Source: Saprospiraceae bacterium
GTDB taxonomy: Bacteria; Bacteroidota; Bacteroidia; Chitinophagales; Saprospiraceae
Reading direction: 5' to 3'
Assembly: GCA_015490715.1 (NCBI GenBank)
Contig: WFXH01000098.1
Span: 1-64,000, forward strand
Length of the DNA: 64,000 nt
Shown: positions 9,020 through 18,539 of the stretch, one piece after another
How the letters are laid out: every line of letters starts with the position of its first letter
How positions within the stretch are numbered: position 1 is the first letter of the stretch
Notes under the pieces: model-generated
The model's input: only the letters and a program-made list of their open reading frames with translations
Told to the model about the DNA's origin: nothing
The model's database searches: none
Position numbers and translations under genes: made by a program

Positions 9020-10910
9020 TAGGAGCAATCGTCGTCGCGCGTTCCGTCATGACGTCAGCAGGCTCTTTTGGTCGATGGGCATAACGCCATCGAAAACCTT
9101 CCAGTCGTAGAGATCTTGCCTCCGCACTGCGAATAGGGAGCATCTTGCCCACGGGTTGTTGGTAAAATCGTATCGTCTCGATCGTATCGCCTTCAAAATA
9201 GATTTTCATAGCGCCACATGTAATCGTGCTTGCAGCGAGGTAGGCGTTGGAATCATCTTGTAAGTAATACACCATTTCGCCGTTGCCCTTCACTTCGGTG
9301 TAATCCGGTTTTCCATCTCGAAAATGGGTTGTAATACGACGCCCTTTGACTTGATTAAAGAGGATAAAATCGCTGGTCTGTACGATAAAGGCCTCCTGTC
9401 GCTGCTGCAGAACCTCAAGCTTTTGCTTCTTGAAGTGTAGAGCTATCGTATCGGCGCTGAATTCCGAAGTATCTCTCCACAACACGGGCTCATCAAAGAG
9501 CCACAAGATCGAATCTTTTCCGTGCCATCGCATGCTATCGCACTGCCCTTGAAACTTCTCGCTGTACATTCTTACGTCGTACCATCCATACAAATGCCAG
9601 AAGGTATCGCCTTCGATGACCTCGCGTACAGACATTAGTGTATCGGCTCCTATGTAGGTGGTATCCTCCTCGTCGTACCATTTCATCCACGGTCGCTTAC
9701 CCATACAGATAAACACGCCGGAATCCTGATCAAAGCGTACCTCATCGCCGTATAAATCGTATTGACGTACAGTGTCGATGATTACAACCTCGTGGCGTGC
9801 TATGCTTGTTTTTGTCTTCTGGTCGTATTCGATGTGCATAGCTCGAAGGATATAGGGCCCTTCGACAGCATAGACCTGTCCCGAAGCTGTATACGTTTGA
9901 CGCTCACGATCGTAAACGAGGGTATCGCCGCGGATTTCCCGCCTCCCTTCGCGATAGAGCCCATTGCCGTATATGTGAATGAGCTGGCTATCGAGGTCGT
10001 AGCGGATGTAGCTTCCACGAGCCAGTTGTTGTGTGTCGCGCACATATGCGTGGCCTCGAAGCTCGATGACGGTAGGTGCCTTAAAATACTGGATCGTGTC
10101 GGCAGTGGCGTAAAAGCTGTCTTTGACGTACCAGGGTCGATCGATAAAAGCTGCCTGCTGTAGGTTAAAATCGTACCATCCACTCGTACAGTGGAGGGTG
10201 CCGCTATCCATCTCGATGCGGGTGGGTGCGACAAAGAAGGTGCGGTTACGATGAAAGTGGTACACCAATGAATCTGTATGAAGGGTCAATTGCGTGTCGA
10301 CTACCACTACCGAATCGGAAAACACGGTGAGACTATCTCGTGCCCGATACCAACCTCGCTTGCTCTTCAACAGCGTGGAGCTATCCTTCAGGATTGCACC
10401 CTGTGTGTAATGCGCTATTTCCTCTTGTATATCGTAGAGGAGCAATTGGGTAAAAAGCTGCCGCTCGCGATCGAGTAAGACGACCTTTCCATACAATTGG
10501 GCCTGGGCAGAGTCTCCATCGTAGTACAAGCTGTCTGCAAATAGGTAGATCGAATCGGCTCGTACCATCCGTACATTACCCACTGCTTGCACCCGATTGG
10601 ACATAATACGCGCTGAGTCACAATACATCAATCCCTTTCGATGCCGGATGATGACGTGTCCCACGAGATATTGTACTACCTCGTTGCCCTCTTGCATAAA
10701 GTGCAATTTATCGGCGTGGACGATTTCCACCAAAGTCGTATCGCGAAGGGAATCTCTCTGCGTTTGTTCTATTTTGTATCCAGAAGACATTAAAGCATGG
10801 GATCGCTGTTGTTGCGCTAATAGTGAGGAAGAGCACACTGTCCAGAAAACAATTATCGACCAGGCTCCTGATGTAGAAGTGAAGACACGACGCAAGCGGC
10901 ACCATTTCAT
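8991..10910 (-). CDS. OstA/LptA-like lipopolysaccharide transport protein
   Basis: 639 residues with an N-terminal signal segment (hydrophobic residues 17-32). The body is a repeating series of short beta strands with D-S-L/T and G-x-V-x-D turns (KGLMYCDSARIMS, LYADSLYYDG-type repeats). This is typical of the OstA_2/LptA domain, whose jelly-roll strands bridge lipopolysaccharide across the periplasm. It is much longer than E. coli LptA (about 185 residues) and matches the long Bacteroidota form that forms an extended bridge. The start ATG lies in the recurrent ATGAAATGGT context. It follows the glycosyltransferase gene by 3 bases, so they share an operon. Confidence 0.8.
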   Translation of the reverse strand: MKWCRLRRVFTSTSGAWSIIVFWTVCSSSLLAQQQRSHALMSSGYKIEQTQRDSLRDTTLVEIVHADKLHFMQEGNEVVQYLVGHVIIRHRKGLMYCDSARIMSNRVQAVGNVRMVRADSIYLFADSLYYDGDSAQAQLYGKVVLLDRERQLFTQLLLYDIQEEIAHYTQGAILKDSSTLLKSKRGWYRARDSLTVFSDSVVVVDTQLTLHTDSLVYHFHRNRTFFVAPTRIEMDSGTLHCTSGWYDFNLQQAAFIDRPWYVKDSFYATADTIQYFKAPTVIELRGHAYVRDTQQLARGSYIRYDLDSQLIHIYGNGLYREGRREIRGDTLVYDRERQTYTASGQVYAVEGPYILRAMHIEYDQKTKTSIARHEVVIIDTVRQYDLYGDEVRFDQDSGVFICMGKRPWMKWYDEEDTTYIGADTLMSVREVIEGDTFWHLYGWYDVRMYSEKFQGQCDSMRWHGKDSILWLFDEPVLWRDTSEFSADTIALHFKKQKLEVLQQRQEAFIVQTSDFILFNQVKGRRITTHFRDGKPDYTEVKGNGEMVYYLQDDSNAYLAASTITCGAMKIYFEGDTIETIRFYQQPVGKMLPIRSAEARSLRLEGFRWRYAHRPKEPADVMTERATTIAPTNPIGKTPR

Positions 10911-10913
10911 GCG

Positions 10914-12155
10914 TTAGAGCGATGTCTCCTTTGCACTGCGCTTGCTCGCTAAATGGATGCGGTAGGCCTCGACGAGAGCGGTAGCAAATTTTTGCAAGTC
11001 GTACTCCTCTTTGAGGAGTTTCTGCGCCTGTTGGGCGAGCTCGATGCGCAAGGTCGGTTGCTCAATGAGTTTAGAGAGCTGGTGTATGAAATCGTTGGGC
11101 GTATCGGCGATGAGGATTTCCCTTTCATGTCTTGCCGGGATGCCCTCCAGTCCGATGGATGTCGTGACGATGGGTCTACCCAGTAGCATGCTCTCAATGA
11201 TCTTTACGCGCATGCCACTACCACTAAACAGTGGAACGATCATCACATCACAGCTCAACACAAACTGTTCGGCATCGGGTACTTCTCCATGGACATAGAT
11301 GCGGTCTTTGCCGTGGTGTTGAAAGATGTCGTCCGGCGTATTGCGCCCCGCTATGTGCAATTCGACATTGGGGTACGATTTCAAGAGCGTAGGCCACACA
11401 TGATGCAAAAACCAATGGATTCCTTCGAGATTGGGCATCCAGTCTAAGGATCCTATAAAACCCACGCGCACTCTTGCTCTCCTCTTAGGTACGGGCGCTA
11501 TCTGTACGGCGTCCAACCGTTTTACACCTACAGGGGTAAAGGTGGCACCGTTGTTGTACCCGAGGCTCTTGATGTGTTGCATATCCCTATTGGATATGGC
11601 GACGATAAAATCGTATTTGTTGAAGTGTTCCAGCTCGTAATTTTTCAGTTGTTGGGTGAGTATGCTCAAGTACCAACGCTTAGGAGCAAAGCGGGTATTT
11701 TTGGTAATGCGCTGCCAAATTTCGTGCTCGACATTGTGTGCACGCAAGACAATGAGGGCATCGGTGTGGGCACGCACTAAATCGACATAATGGGAGAGAT
11801 AAACGGTCTCCATCTGTACGACATCGTAGCGATGGGTTTGGAGCACTTCGACGAGCTTGCGCGCAAAATCTTCGTTTCGGTAGCGCGAGACGTGGTACGA
11901 GTCACCCTTCATCAGTGCACTTAATGCGCCACCAATGCTGAGGCGATTGTCGACGGGTACTGTATAGATGTGATCGTAGTACTGAAGCTTTTGTATTTCC
12001 ATGGGGTTGTCGACCCAGTGTTTGGTGGTATTCATGGCCAATAGGTCGATACAACACCCCACCGACTTGAGGGCAGCAGCGATATTGAGGATGGCTACCG
12101 ATTCTCCATCCTTGGCGGGATAGGGGAATTTTTTACATATCTGGAGTATTTTCAT
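10914..12155 (-). CDS. Glycosyltransferase family 4-type protein
   Basis: 413 residues, GT-B fold. The N-terminal domain begins MKILQICKKFPYPAKDGES with the glycine-bearing acceptor loop. The C-terminal domain starts near residue 230 (VGFIGSLDWMPNLEGIHW) and contains LHIAGRN and the nucleotide-sugar signature GSGMRVKIIESMLLGRPIV with the conserved Glu. It would transfer an activated sugar during surface polysaccharide or LPS assembly. Its operon partner is the OstA/LptA-like gene downstream, which supports an envelope role. Donor and acceptor are unknown. A -7 box lies about 135 bases upstream. Confidence 0.85.
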   Translation of the reverse strand: MKILQICKKFPYPAKDGESVAILNIAAALKSVGCCIDLLAMNTTKHWVDNPMEIQKLQYYDHIYTVPVDNRLSIGGALSALMKGDSYHVSRYRNEDFARKLVEVLQTHRYDVVQMETVYLSHYVDLVRAHTDALIVLRAHNVEHEIWQRITKNTRFAPKRWYLSILTQQLKNYELEHFNKYDFIVAISNRDMQHIKSLGYNNGATFTPVGVKRLDAVQIAPVPKRRARVRVGFIGSLDWMPNLEGIHWFLHHVWPTLLKSYPNVELHIAGRNTPDDIFQHHGKDRIYVHGEVPDAEQFVLSCDVMIVPLFSGSGMRVKIIESMLLGRPIVTTSIGLEGIPARHEREILIADTPNDFIHQLSKLIEQPTLRIELAQQAQKLLKEEYDLQKFATALVEAYRIHLASKRSAKETSL

Positions 12156-12290
12156 GCAAAAACCTCTTTATCGTGCGTTGTGCCATATATTCTCTCTATG
12201 GTGTTCGGTCGGACAGGCTGCTGTGCCTGTACCATTACAAACTTTTGAAATACCCATCGTCCTATGATGATGTATGAACGTCTGATGCTA

Positions 12291-12298
12291 CAAAGATA
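12291..12298 (-). promoter_or_regulatory. -7 promoter box TATCTTTG upstream of the glycosyltransferase
   Basis: Minus-strand TATCTTTG, an exact match to the phylum -7 consensus. A TTG lies 16 bases further upstream, slightly short of the usual spacer. It implies a 5' leader of about 130 bases before the glycosyltransferase and lies just 18 bases from the divergent lolD start. Confidence 0.5.
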
Positions 12299-12316
12299 GT
12301 ATGAAATGATCAGCCA

Positions 12317-12997
12317 ATGATATCGCTGCGCGACATTCACAAGTATTACGGTGAGGTACATGTCCTCAGGGGTATTGACTTGGATATTGATGAGGGTGAA
12401 ATCGTAGCTATTGTCGGCAAATCGGGTGCAGGCAAGAGTACTCTTTTGCACATCCTTGGCAGCCTTGAGCGACCGTCTCAGGGAAAGGTCTTGTACGACG
12501 GCGAAGATATCAGCCTATGGTCGGAGGCTCAGTTGGCGGAATTTCGCAATAAGCACATCGGCTTTGTCTTTCAATTTCATCACCTCCTTCCCGAATTCAC
12601 CGCACTGGAAAACGTCGCCTTACCGGCTCTGATCGGCGGCATGTCGAAGAGAGCCGCCTTTGATAGGGCTGCGAAGCTCTTGCGTCACGTCGGCTTAGAA
12701 GAGCGCATCCACCATCGCCCCGCTCAATTATCGGGTGGCGAACAACAGCGCGTGGCCTTAGTACGTGCACTCATCAACGATCCTCGCATCGTATTAGCCG
12801 ACGAACCTACGGGCAATCTCGATATTCCGACCTCTGTAGAGATCCACAAATGGATACGCAAACTGAGAGATACCTTTTTTCGCACTTTCGTCATCGTCAC
12901 CCACAGCAGAGACCTTGCCAATATGTGCGACCGCATCATCACCATTCAAGACGGCAAGCTGATAAAAGAGGAATCTCCTACCCCACAACAAGAATAG
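12317..12997 (+). CDS. lolD: LolD-type ABC transporter ATPase
   Basis: 226 residues, a complete ABC ATPase: Walker [10 protein letters not shown] (near 35-43), Q-loop [17 protein letters not shown], signature [15 protein letters not shown], Walker [13 protein letters not shown], and H-loop VTHS. The Q-loop wording and the NLD after Walker B are characteristic of the LolD/MacB/FtsE group. LolD powers release of lipoproteins from the inner membrane to LolA. No LolC/E permease is adjacent, so FtsE- or MacB-type alternatives remain. It ends 3 bases from the convergent HD-phosphodiesterase gene. Confidence 0.8.
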   Translation: MISLRDIHKYYGEVHVLRGIDLDIDEGEIVAIVGKSGAGKSTLLHILGSLERPSQGKVLYDGEDISLWSEAQLAEFRNKHIGFVFQFHHLLPEFTALENVALPALIGGMSKRAAFDRAAKLLRHVGLEERIHHRPAQLSGGEQQRVALVRALINDPRIVLADEPTGNLDIPTSVEIHKWIRKLRDTFFRTFVIVTHSRDLANMCDRIITIQDGKLIKEESPTPQQE

Positions 12998-13000
12998 ATA

Positions 13001-14947
13001 TCACGGATTTTCCGAAGGCTGGCCCGGATACTTCAAACGCACGTGGTAGATGTTCGTCAATGTGCGCTTGATGACGTCGACCGCCGTGTAGAGCTCGCGA
13101 AAGCTTATTTCGGATTCGGAGAATTGCTCATCTTCCATCTTTTTCTGCAAGATGCTGTCGACTAAATTGCTGATCGACTGTGCATCGGGCTTGTCGAGGC
13201 TTCTACTGGCTGCCTCAGCCGAATCTGCAATCATCAGCAGCACCTGTTCTTTCGTCCTGGGCCTGGGCCCCGGATAGCGGAAGGCCATTTCCAGAGTAGG
13301 ATCATTGGGATTTTGCTCTAAGGCCTTGCGATAGAAATACTCCACGAGGGTCGTCCCATGGTGCGTAGTGATAAAATCGCGAATGATTTTGGGTAGTCCC
13401 GCCTGTTTAGCCATGCGCACCCCTTCAGTGACGTGTTCGATGATCTTCTTAGCGCTCTCTAAGGGATCGACCGCTTCGTGAGGATTGCCCTCCTGTTGGT
13501 TTTCGATAAAATACTCCGGATTTTTCACCTTGCCAATGTCGTGGTAAAGGGCTCCTACCTTGACCAACAACGCGTTGGCTCCAATGGCCTCCGCTGCAAG
13601 CTCCGCCAGATGCCCGACCTGTAAGGAGTGTTGTAAAGTGCCCGGAGCTCGTAGCGACAACTCTCGGATTAAAGGGTGATTTAAATCGTACAAATCCACT
13701 AAGGTAATCGACGAAGTGTAACCAAAAATGCGCTCTACCAACGGTATCAAGGGATAGGCCAGCAATAACAATATTCCCTGGAGTATAAAACTGAAGACGC
13801 GCTGCACCTCACTTTTCGCAGTCGTTTCGCTGCCCACGATCGAGAGTACTATATGTGTCACTAGCCCCGTCAGTGTCACGTAAAACACGAGTTTAAAAAA
13901 GCTCGACCAATGGCGCGTCTCCGTCGGCGTCAACACAGCAATAAATCCCATCAATATTTCCGTATAGGTAAATTCATATCCCAGGCTCGTCAGATAACTC
14001 GCCATCAATATCAACAAAACATGCACCACTATGGCTAAGCGTGTCTCATAGAAATTTTTTACCACGATCGGTACGATTGCAAAGGGAAGTAGATAAATGT
14101 CGATCTGCGGTACACGCTCGACCACCGTGACCAGATACCCAAAAAGTACAAACCACAGCAGTATAAAGGCCAACTCCCGCCAATTGTGGTAGATCTGCGG
14201 GAAATTGAAGTAGATGTACAACGCTAAGATGAGAAAGAGCGACAGTGTCAAAAACACATAACCCAACAGCCGAACCCATGTGTTTTGACGCAGGCGATCC
14301 CACCAGCCCTGAGGCTCCTTAACTACATCCTGGAGTACAGGGGATCGTCCATCATCAGCTGAGATGCGCACCTGTGTCGACTTATGGCCATTTGCGTGCA
14401 CGTAGTGTAGAAACGGTCTGCTCAAGACCGTATCCAGAACGATATTGGGACGTATAAGGGCACGAAACCATCTCGAAATTTCTTCTTTCTCTGCAGTGGT
14501 ATTGGTCTGAAACCAGAGCTTAACGAGGTCTACTGCATGGCGGTAGAGATAGAAACTATCGATGTGTCCTTTGACGACGCTACCATCTCTGACGAGTTGT
14601 ATTCTTGAAAATGCCCTCAAGCTATCGGGCACATCTATGATACCGCGCTGGTAGAGCTGAAAGAGGAGGCCCTCAATTTGATACGGCCAGACTGTCGTAT
14701 GAGTCGAATCTCCTGCCGCAAGGCGTACAAGAAGGGCTTGCACGCTATCGTAGACCTGTGACAGATAGACATATGTGGGTAGAGGGGATTTGGAGATCTC
14801 AGATGGATTGGTGTTTGCCGTAGGGAGATCTCTGTCACTGGTGAGAGCCTTTGTATGTTGGATAAAAGCGCGTGGCAAAATGGCCGCTATGATCATTGCG
14901 GCGATGAAAAATAAAATGCCACCCTGAATGCGCTCTTTCCGCGTCAA
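13001..14947 (-). CDS. 7TM-HD family phosphohydrolase (PgpH-like)
   Basis: 648 residues. One N-terminal membrane segment (about 12-29) is followed by an extracytoplasmic domain of about 200 residues, then seven hydrophobic segments (about 230-420), then a cytoplasmic HD domain. The HD motif is intact: HSLQVGHLAELAAEAIG, GALYHDIGKVKNPEYF, and a later THHGTT. PgpH in Listeria hydrolyses the second messenger c-di-AMP to pApA through this architecture, so c-di-AMP turnover is the best inference. No cyclase gene is in the window. It is transcribed as a single gene. Confidence 0.85.
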   Translation of the reverse strand: MTRKERIQGGILFFIAAMIIAAILPRAFIQHTKALTSDRDLPTANTNPSEISKSPLPTYVYLSQVYDSVQALLVRLAAGDSTHTTVWPYQIEGLLFQLYQRGIIDVPDSLRAFSRIQLVRDGSVVKGHIDSFYLYRHAVDLVKLWFQTNTTAEKEEISRWFRALIRPNIVLDTVLSRPFLHYVHANGHKSTQVRISADDGRSPVLQDVVKEPQGWWDRLRQNTWVRLLGYVFLTLSLFLILALYIYFNFPQIYHNWRELAFILLWFVLFGYLVTVVERVPQIDIYLLPFAIVPIVVKNFYETRLAIVVHVLLILMASYLTSLGYEFTYTEILMGFIAVLTPTETRHWSSFFKLVFYVTLTGLVTHIVLSIVGSETTAKSEVQRVFSFILQGILLLLAYPLIPLVERIFGYTSSITLVDLYDLNHPLIRELSLRAPGTLQHSLQVGHLAELAAEAIGANALLVKVGALYHDIGKVKNPEYFIENQQEGNPHEAVDPLESAKKIIEHVTEGVRMAKQAGLPKIIRDFITTHHGTTLVEYFYRKALEQNPNDPTLEMAFRYPGPRPRTKEQVLLMIADSAEAASRSLDKPDAQSISNLVDSILQKKMEDEQFSESEISFRELYTAVDVIKRTLTNIYHVRLKYPGQPSENP

Positions 14948-15010
14948 AGTTCCATCTTTAACACTTCAAAATTACGCAATCTCGTCTACTGAAACGGTTC
15001 AGTGAAGTGC

Positions 15011-16048
15011 CTATCGCGGGGTACGAAATTCCACGCGCTTCTGAACACGCCGTGGTGTACTCTTTTCGATGCGGGATGAACGAGGAGGCTCGTCGATTTC
15101 CTTCCGTTGCATTTTCTTTGGTTGGGGTGATTGGTCCTCCGAAGGTGTAGGCTCCTCATCCGGTACGTCACCGAGGGCTTCGATGACGCGCTCACTGAGA
15201 TGCACATAGCGCATGTTTCCCGCTTGGAGGGCGAGCTCTTTGGCTCTTTGGGCTGCAGCGAGGGCTTCGTTTCGCTCTCCCATGCGTTTGAGGATTAGGG
15301 CTTTGAGATAGTACTGCCAGTAGCGCTCACCCAATTGATTGGCCTTATTGACCCAATCAAGCGCCTGTCGGTCGTCGACGCGGTTTTCGTAATAATACTT
15401 TGCTGCCAGGTAATAATCCGACCGCGAAGGCCCGGACATGATGCGTTGGATACCTTCTACCACCTTTGCCTTCGTGTCAAAAATCAGTGGGATCTCCACC
15501 AACACATCGTCCCACAGTATTTGGAGGGTTGCGGCTGAATCGCGCAGATAATCCAGGTTGATGAGCAGCGTTTCGAAGGTCATAGCCAGCTCTTCGGGCT
15601 CGACCTCCACGCGCAATGCTTCTTTATCCATCCGATAGGGTTCGGGGAGTCCAAATTGGTCCCAATCGGAATAAAAGATAATGTCCCAGACATCTTCACG
15701 CGGTATGGCATAGAGGGCGTATTTCCCTGCTTTGAGTAATTCGCCACTGACGAGCACATCGTCGCTAAATTCGATGGTGGTCGCCTCATTGGCTCCGATG
15801 GCCCACATTTGATCGTAGGGCACCACTTTGCCAAAGATTACGCGACTGCGCATACTCGGCCTCGAATAATCGATAGTAATTGTCGACAGCCCTACATTTT
15901 GAATAAGTGTACAGCGCGGACTGCGCTCGGGGATGACCAGCTCACATTGTCCATATCCTTTGGAGGCCATACTCCATCCCCAAAGCAAGACCATCCCCCA
16001 AACGATGTACGATTTCATACGTCTGCCGAACCATTTCATACCCTTCAT
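15011..16048 (-). CDS. Exported DUF2911 domain protein with TPR-like tail
   Basis: From the ATG at 16048 the product is 345 residues. A signal peptide ends near YGQ. Next comes a DUF2911 domain, recognised by SPRCTLIQNVGLSTITIDYSRP, then VIFGKVVPYDQMWAIGANEATTIEF and GKYALYAIP. The C-terminal part has a helical TPR-like region (WVNKANQLGERYW...EALAAAQRAKELA) and then a basic, Pro/Ser-rich tail. An upstream ATG at 16126 would overlap the NUDIX gene by 56 bases. The ATG at 16039 matches the recurrent ATGAAATGGT start. DUF2911 has no established function. Probably cotranscribed with the NUDIX gene 22 bases upstream. Confidence 0.75.
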   Translation of the reverse strand: MKGMKWFGRRMKSYIVWGMVLLWGWSMASKGYGQCELVIPERSPRCTLIQNVGLSTITIDYSRPSMRSRVIFGKVVPYDQMWAIGANEATTIEFSDDVLVSGELLKAGKYALYAIPREDVWDIIFYSDWDQFGLPEPYRMDKEALRVEVEPEELAMTFETLLINLDYLRDSAATLQILWDDVLVEIPLIFDTKAKVVEGIQRIMSGPSRSDYYLAAKYYYENRVDDRQALDWVNKANQLGERYWQYYLKALILKRMGERNEALAAAQRAKELALQAGNMRYVHLSERVIEALGDVPDEEPTPSEDQSPQPKKMQRKEIDEPPRSSRIEKSTPRRVQKRVEFRTPR

Positions 16049-16070
16049 AAGACAGCTCATTGATATTGGA

Positions 16071-16712
16071 CTATGTATGATGCATTTTCTTAATGTATAA
16101 ACGCAAAACGTCTTTAATGTTTTCATACATCGGGCGATAAACGGTTATGGCCATTTGAGGATCTACCCAGACGGCGACCTCGATGTCTTCTTCGGTCTGT
16201 GGATGCAGCTCCTCTTCTGCGGTATGCATGTGGTACCAATGGGTGATTTTTAAGATGCGCTGGTACCTATCGCGATAGATGTGATAGGTCTTGCAGAGGG
16301 GAGCGTGCAATTGGACGGCTTGCAATCCGAGCTCTTCGCGCACCTCACGGACGGCAGCTTGCTCTACCGACTCGTCGGGATCGATTTTCCCCTTGGGCAG
16401 GTCCCAATATCCTCGACGGAAAATGAGGGCAATTTCGGAAGATTGACGGTATTGCACCACTCCTCCTGCTGCAGAGATGGTAGTAAAAGTACGGATGAAA
16501 TGTTGAAGAACAGTTTCTGCATCCTTGCCTTCAAGGATGAAGCCCATTGGTTTAGAGGTCTTTTCGAGATTGTCGACTACGGCGTGGAGGTGCTTGGTAT
16601 TGCCGCGAAAAGGTAGACGTATCCATGAGCGCTTATTATCCGATTCGTCGTTAAATGGCTGGCTACTACTCAGTAGCACGATGGGATGGTCCTTGACGTA
16701 GATTTTGTACAT
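16071..16712 (-). CDS. NUDIX hydrolase
   Basis: 213 residues from the ATG at 16712. The Nudix box is complete: G-K-I-D-P-D-E-S, then AAVREVREELGL (GX5EX7REUXEEXGU). This is the Mg-binding helix that hydrolyses nucleoside diphosphates linked to another moiety. About 85 residues of alpha/beta sequence precede the Nudix fold; I do not recognise them as a named domain. A longer start at 16754 would run 25 bases into the divergent pyrE, so 16712 is preferred. Substrate unknown. Confidence 0.85.
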   Translation of the reverse strand: MYKIYVKDHPIVLLSSSQPFNDESDNKRSWIRLPFRGNTKHLHAVVDNLEKTSKPMGFILEGKDAETVLQHFIRTFTTISAAGGVVQYRQSSEIALIFRRGYWDLPKGKIDPDESVEQAAVREVREELGLQAVQLHAPLCKTYHIYRDRYQRILKITHWYHMHTAEEELHPQTEEDIEVAVWVDPQMAITVYRPMYENIKDVLRLYIKKMHHT

Positions 16713-16729
16713 TTGCGCAAAACGCCGCT

Positions 16730-17353
16730 TTGGATTATTCAACGATAGTAGCACGCAGCCTGTTGCAAATCGGAGCGGTTAAGATTGATTTGGGCTATCC
16801 CTTTCGCTGGACTTCAGGCATTGTGGCTCCCATTTATACCGACAATCGATTAATTTGGAGCGATGTGCCGGTGCGTATGTTGGTAGTAGAGGCATTAGCT
16901 GGTGCCGCAGAGCAATTTTTGCCATTTGATATCGTAGTAGGTGTGGCAACTGCGGGAATTCCGCCAGGAGCCATGCTTGCCCAACGCCTGCGGAAACCCT
17001 TCCTCTATGTGCGCAACAAGGCTAAGGCGCATGGTACGAAATCGCTTCTCGAAGGCAGCGCAGCTCCGCAGTCCAAAGCCCTCATTGTCGAAGACCTCAT
17101 CTCCACAGGGGGGTCTGTACAAAACGCGTATGAAATCTTGCGCGCCGCACAGATTGCCCCCATTGGCATTTTATCCATATTCAACTACTTACTCAAGGAG
17201 GGCAAAAACACTTTAGAGCAATTACAAATACCATCTTTTTCTCTTACAAATATTGATATTCTCTTGCGCGAAGCCGAAAAACTTTCCTATCTTAGCGCTG
17301 CGGAAAGAGAGGAAATCTTACATTGGCTATACAGCCCCAAAAACCGAGGTTAA
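16730..17353 (+). CDS. pyrE: Orotate phosphoribosyltransferase
   Basis: 207 residues. The PRPP loop ALIVEDLISTGGS is intact, and the N-terminal GYPFRWTSGIVAPIYTDNR matches the PyrE substrate region. The enzyme joins orotate and PRPP to give orotidine 5'-phosphate in pyrimidine synthesis. No ATG exists near the expected N-terminus. The best start is the TTG at 16730, which gives the usual length. That places the start 17 bases from the divergent NUDIX start, leaving no room for two separate promoters. It is followed at 5 bases by a possible small gene. Confidence 0.85.
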   Translation: MDYSTIVARSLLQIGAVKIDLGYPFRWTSGIVAPIYTDNRLIWSDVPVRMLVVEALAGAAEQFLPFDIVVGVATAGIPPGAMLAQRLRKPFLYVRNKAKAHGTKSLLEGSAAPQSKALIVEDLISTGGSVQNAYEILRAAQIAPIGILSIFNYLLKEGKNTLEQLQIPSFSLTNIDILLREAEKLSYLSAAEREEILHWLYSPKNRG

Positions 17354-17358
17354 ATCCC

Positions 17359-17463
17359 ATGAATAAGGAGAGCGAGCGACAGGGCATCGTATGGGGAGCC
17401 TTTGCGCAGAATCACTTGGAGGGTGCAATGCATGCACTGGGGAAAGATGAATTAAAATCTTAG
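17359..17463 (+). CDS. Possible small protein, 34 residues
   Basis: ATG at 17359 to TAG at 17461-63 encodes 34 residues, beginning MNKESERQGIVWGAFAQ and ending in KDELKS. It fits exactly between pyrE (5-base gap) and the M42 gene (5-base gap), which is what a real operon member would look like. I recognise no family and there is no signal peptide or membrane segment. It could equally be chance, since a 35-codon open frame in 115 bases is not rare. Confidence 0.35.
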   Translation: MNKESERQGIVWGAFAQNHLEGAMHALGKDELKS

Positions 17464-17468
17464 GTTGA

Positions 17469-18539
17469 ATGGATAAAAAATTGGAATCCTTTGCATTCAA
17501 GTATCTCGAGACAGCATCTCCGACGGGATTTGAGCGGGAAGGACAGCGGGTATGGCTCGATTTTATCAAGCCATATGTCGACGATTGGGAACAAGATAGC
17601 TACGGTACTGTCTATGGGATTATCAATCCAGGTACGGAGTACCGCGTGGTGATCGAAGCACATGCCGACGAAATCAGTTGGTTTGTCAACTACATCACGG
17701 ATGAGGGTTTTATCCACGTCATAAAAAATGGCGGCTCCGATGAGGTAATTGCTCCATCCAAGCGCGTATTTATTCATACTTCTAATGGCAAGGTACGTGG
17801 GGTGTTTGGCTGGCCAGCCATACACATCCGCCGCGGCAAAACCAATACTCCTGCGACCAGTGTGGAAAATCTCTTCATTGACGTCGGTGCCGACAGCAAG
17901 GAGGAAGTGTTGAAAATGGGCATCGATATAGGCAGTGTCGTCACCTTCGCCGATTCGCTCGAAAAGCTCAACGACAAGTACTTCATAGGGCGCGCCTTAG
18001 ACAACCGCATGGGGGGAGTATGTATCGCACAGGTGGCGCGCATGCTCAAAGAACAGAAGGTACAGCTTCCGTACACTCTATACATTGTCAATTCTGTGCA
18101 AGAGGAAATCGGTTTGCGCGGCGCGGAGATGATCGCCCATCGCATCAAACCCCATGTAGCTATCGTCACCGATGTCACCCACGATACTACTACCCCACAC
18201 ATCAAAAAGAAGGTGCACGGCGACGTGCGATGTGGGAAGGGACCCGTAGTAACTATCGCCCCAGCCATCCATCGAAAACTCCTCTCTCTGATCTTTGAAG
18301 CAGCTGATGCAGCCAGCATACCACTTCAAAAGTCGGTTAGCTCCCGAAGCACGGGCACCGATACCGATGCCTTTGCCTACTCCAATAGCGGTGTGCCGTC
18401 GGCATTAATATCCCTGCCCTTGCGGTATATGCATACCACCGTGGAGATGGCGGCTATTAGCGACATCGATCACGTGGCGCGGCTCATCTTCGAAACGCTA
18501 AAGAGGATTGAACACGGCCAGACGTTTACCTACGTATAA
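17469..18539 (+). CDS. M42 family metallopeptidase (glutamyl aminopeptidase/endoglucanase-like)
   Basis: 356 residues. Two-metal site residues are visible in order: the His/Asp of EAHADEISWFV, the bridging Asp in GRALDNRMGG, the catalytic Glu pair in VQEEIGLRGA, the Asp of VTDVTHDTT, and the C-terminal His of RYMHTTVEM. M42 enzymes are cytosolic, often tetrahedral dodecameric aminopeptidases that trim peptides released by proteases; some are annotated as cellulases in error. No signal peptide, consistent with a cytosolic enzyme. Its last 32 bases overlap the start of the UbiA-like gene. Confidence 0.9.
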   Translation: MDKKLESFAFKYLETASPTGFEREGQRVWLDFIKPYVDDWEQDSYGTVYGIINPGTEYRVVIEAHADEISWFVNYITDEGFIHVIKNGGSDEVIAPSKRVFIHTSNGKVRGVFGWPAIHIRRGKTNTPATSVENLFIDVGADSKEEVLKMGIDIGSVVTFADSLEKLNDKYFIGRALDNRMGGVCIAQVARMLKEQKVQLPYTLYIVNSVQEEIGLRGAEMIAHRIKPHVAIVTDVTHDTTTPHIKKKVHGDVRCGKGPVVTIAPAIHRKLLSLIFEAADAASIPLQKSVSSRSTGTDTDAFAYSNSGVPSALISLPLRYMHTTVEMAAISDIDHVARLIFETLKRIEHGQTFTYV

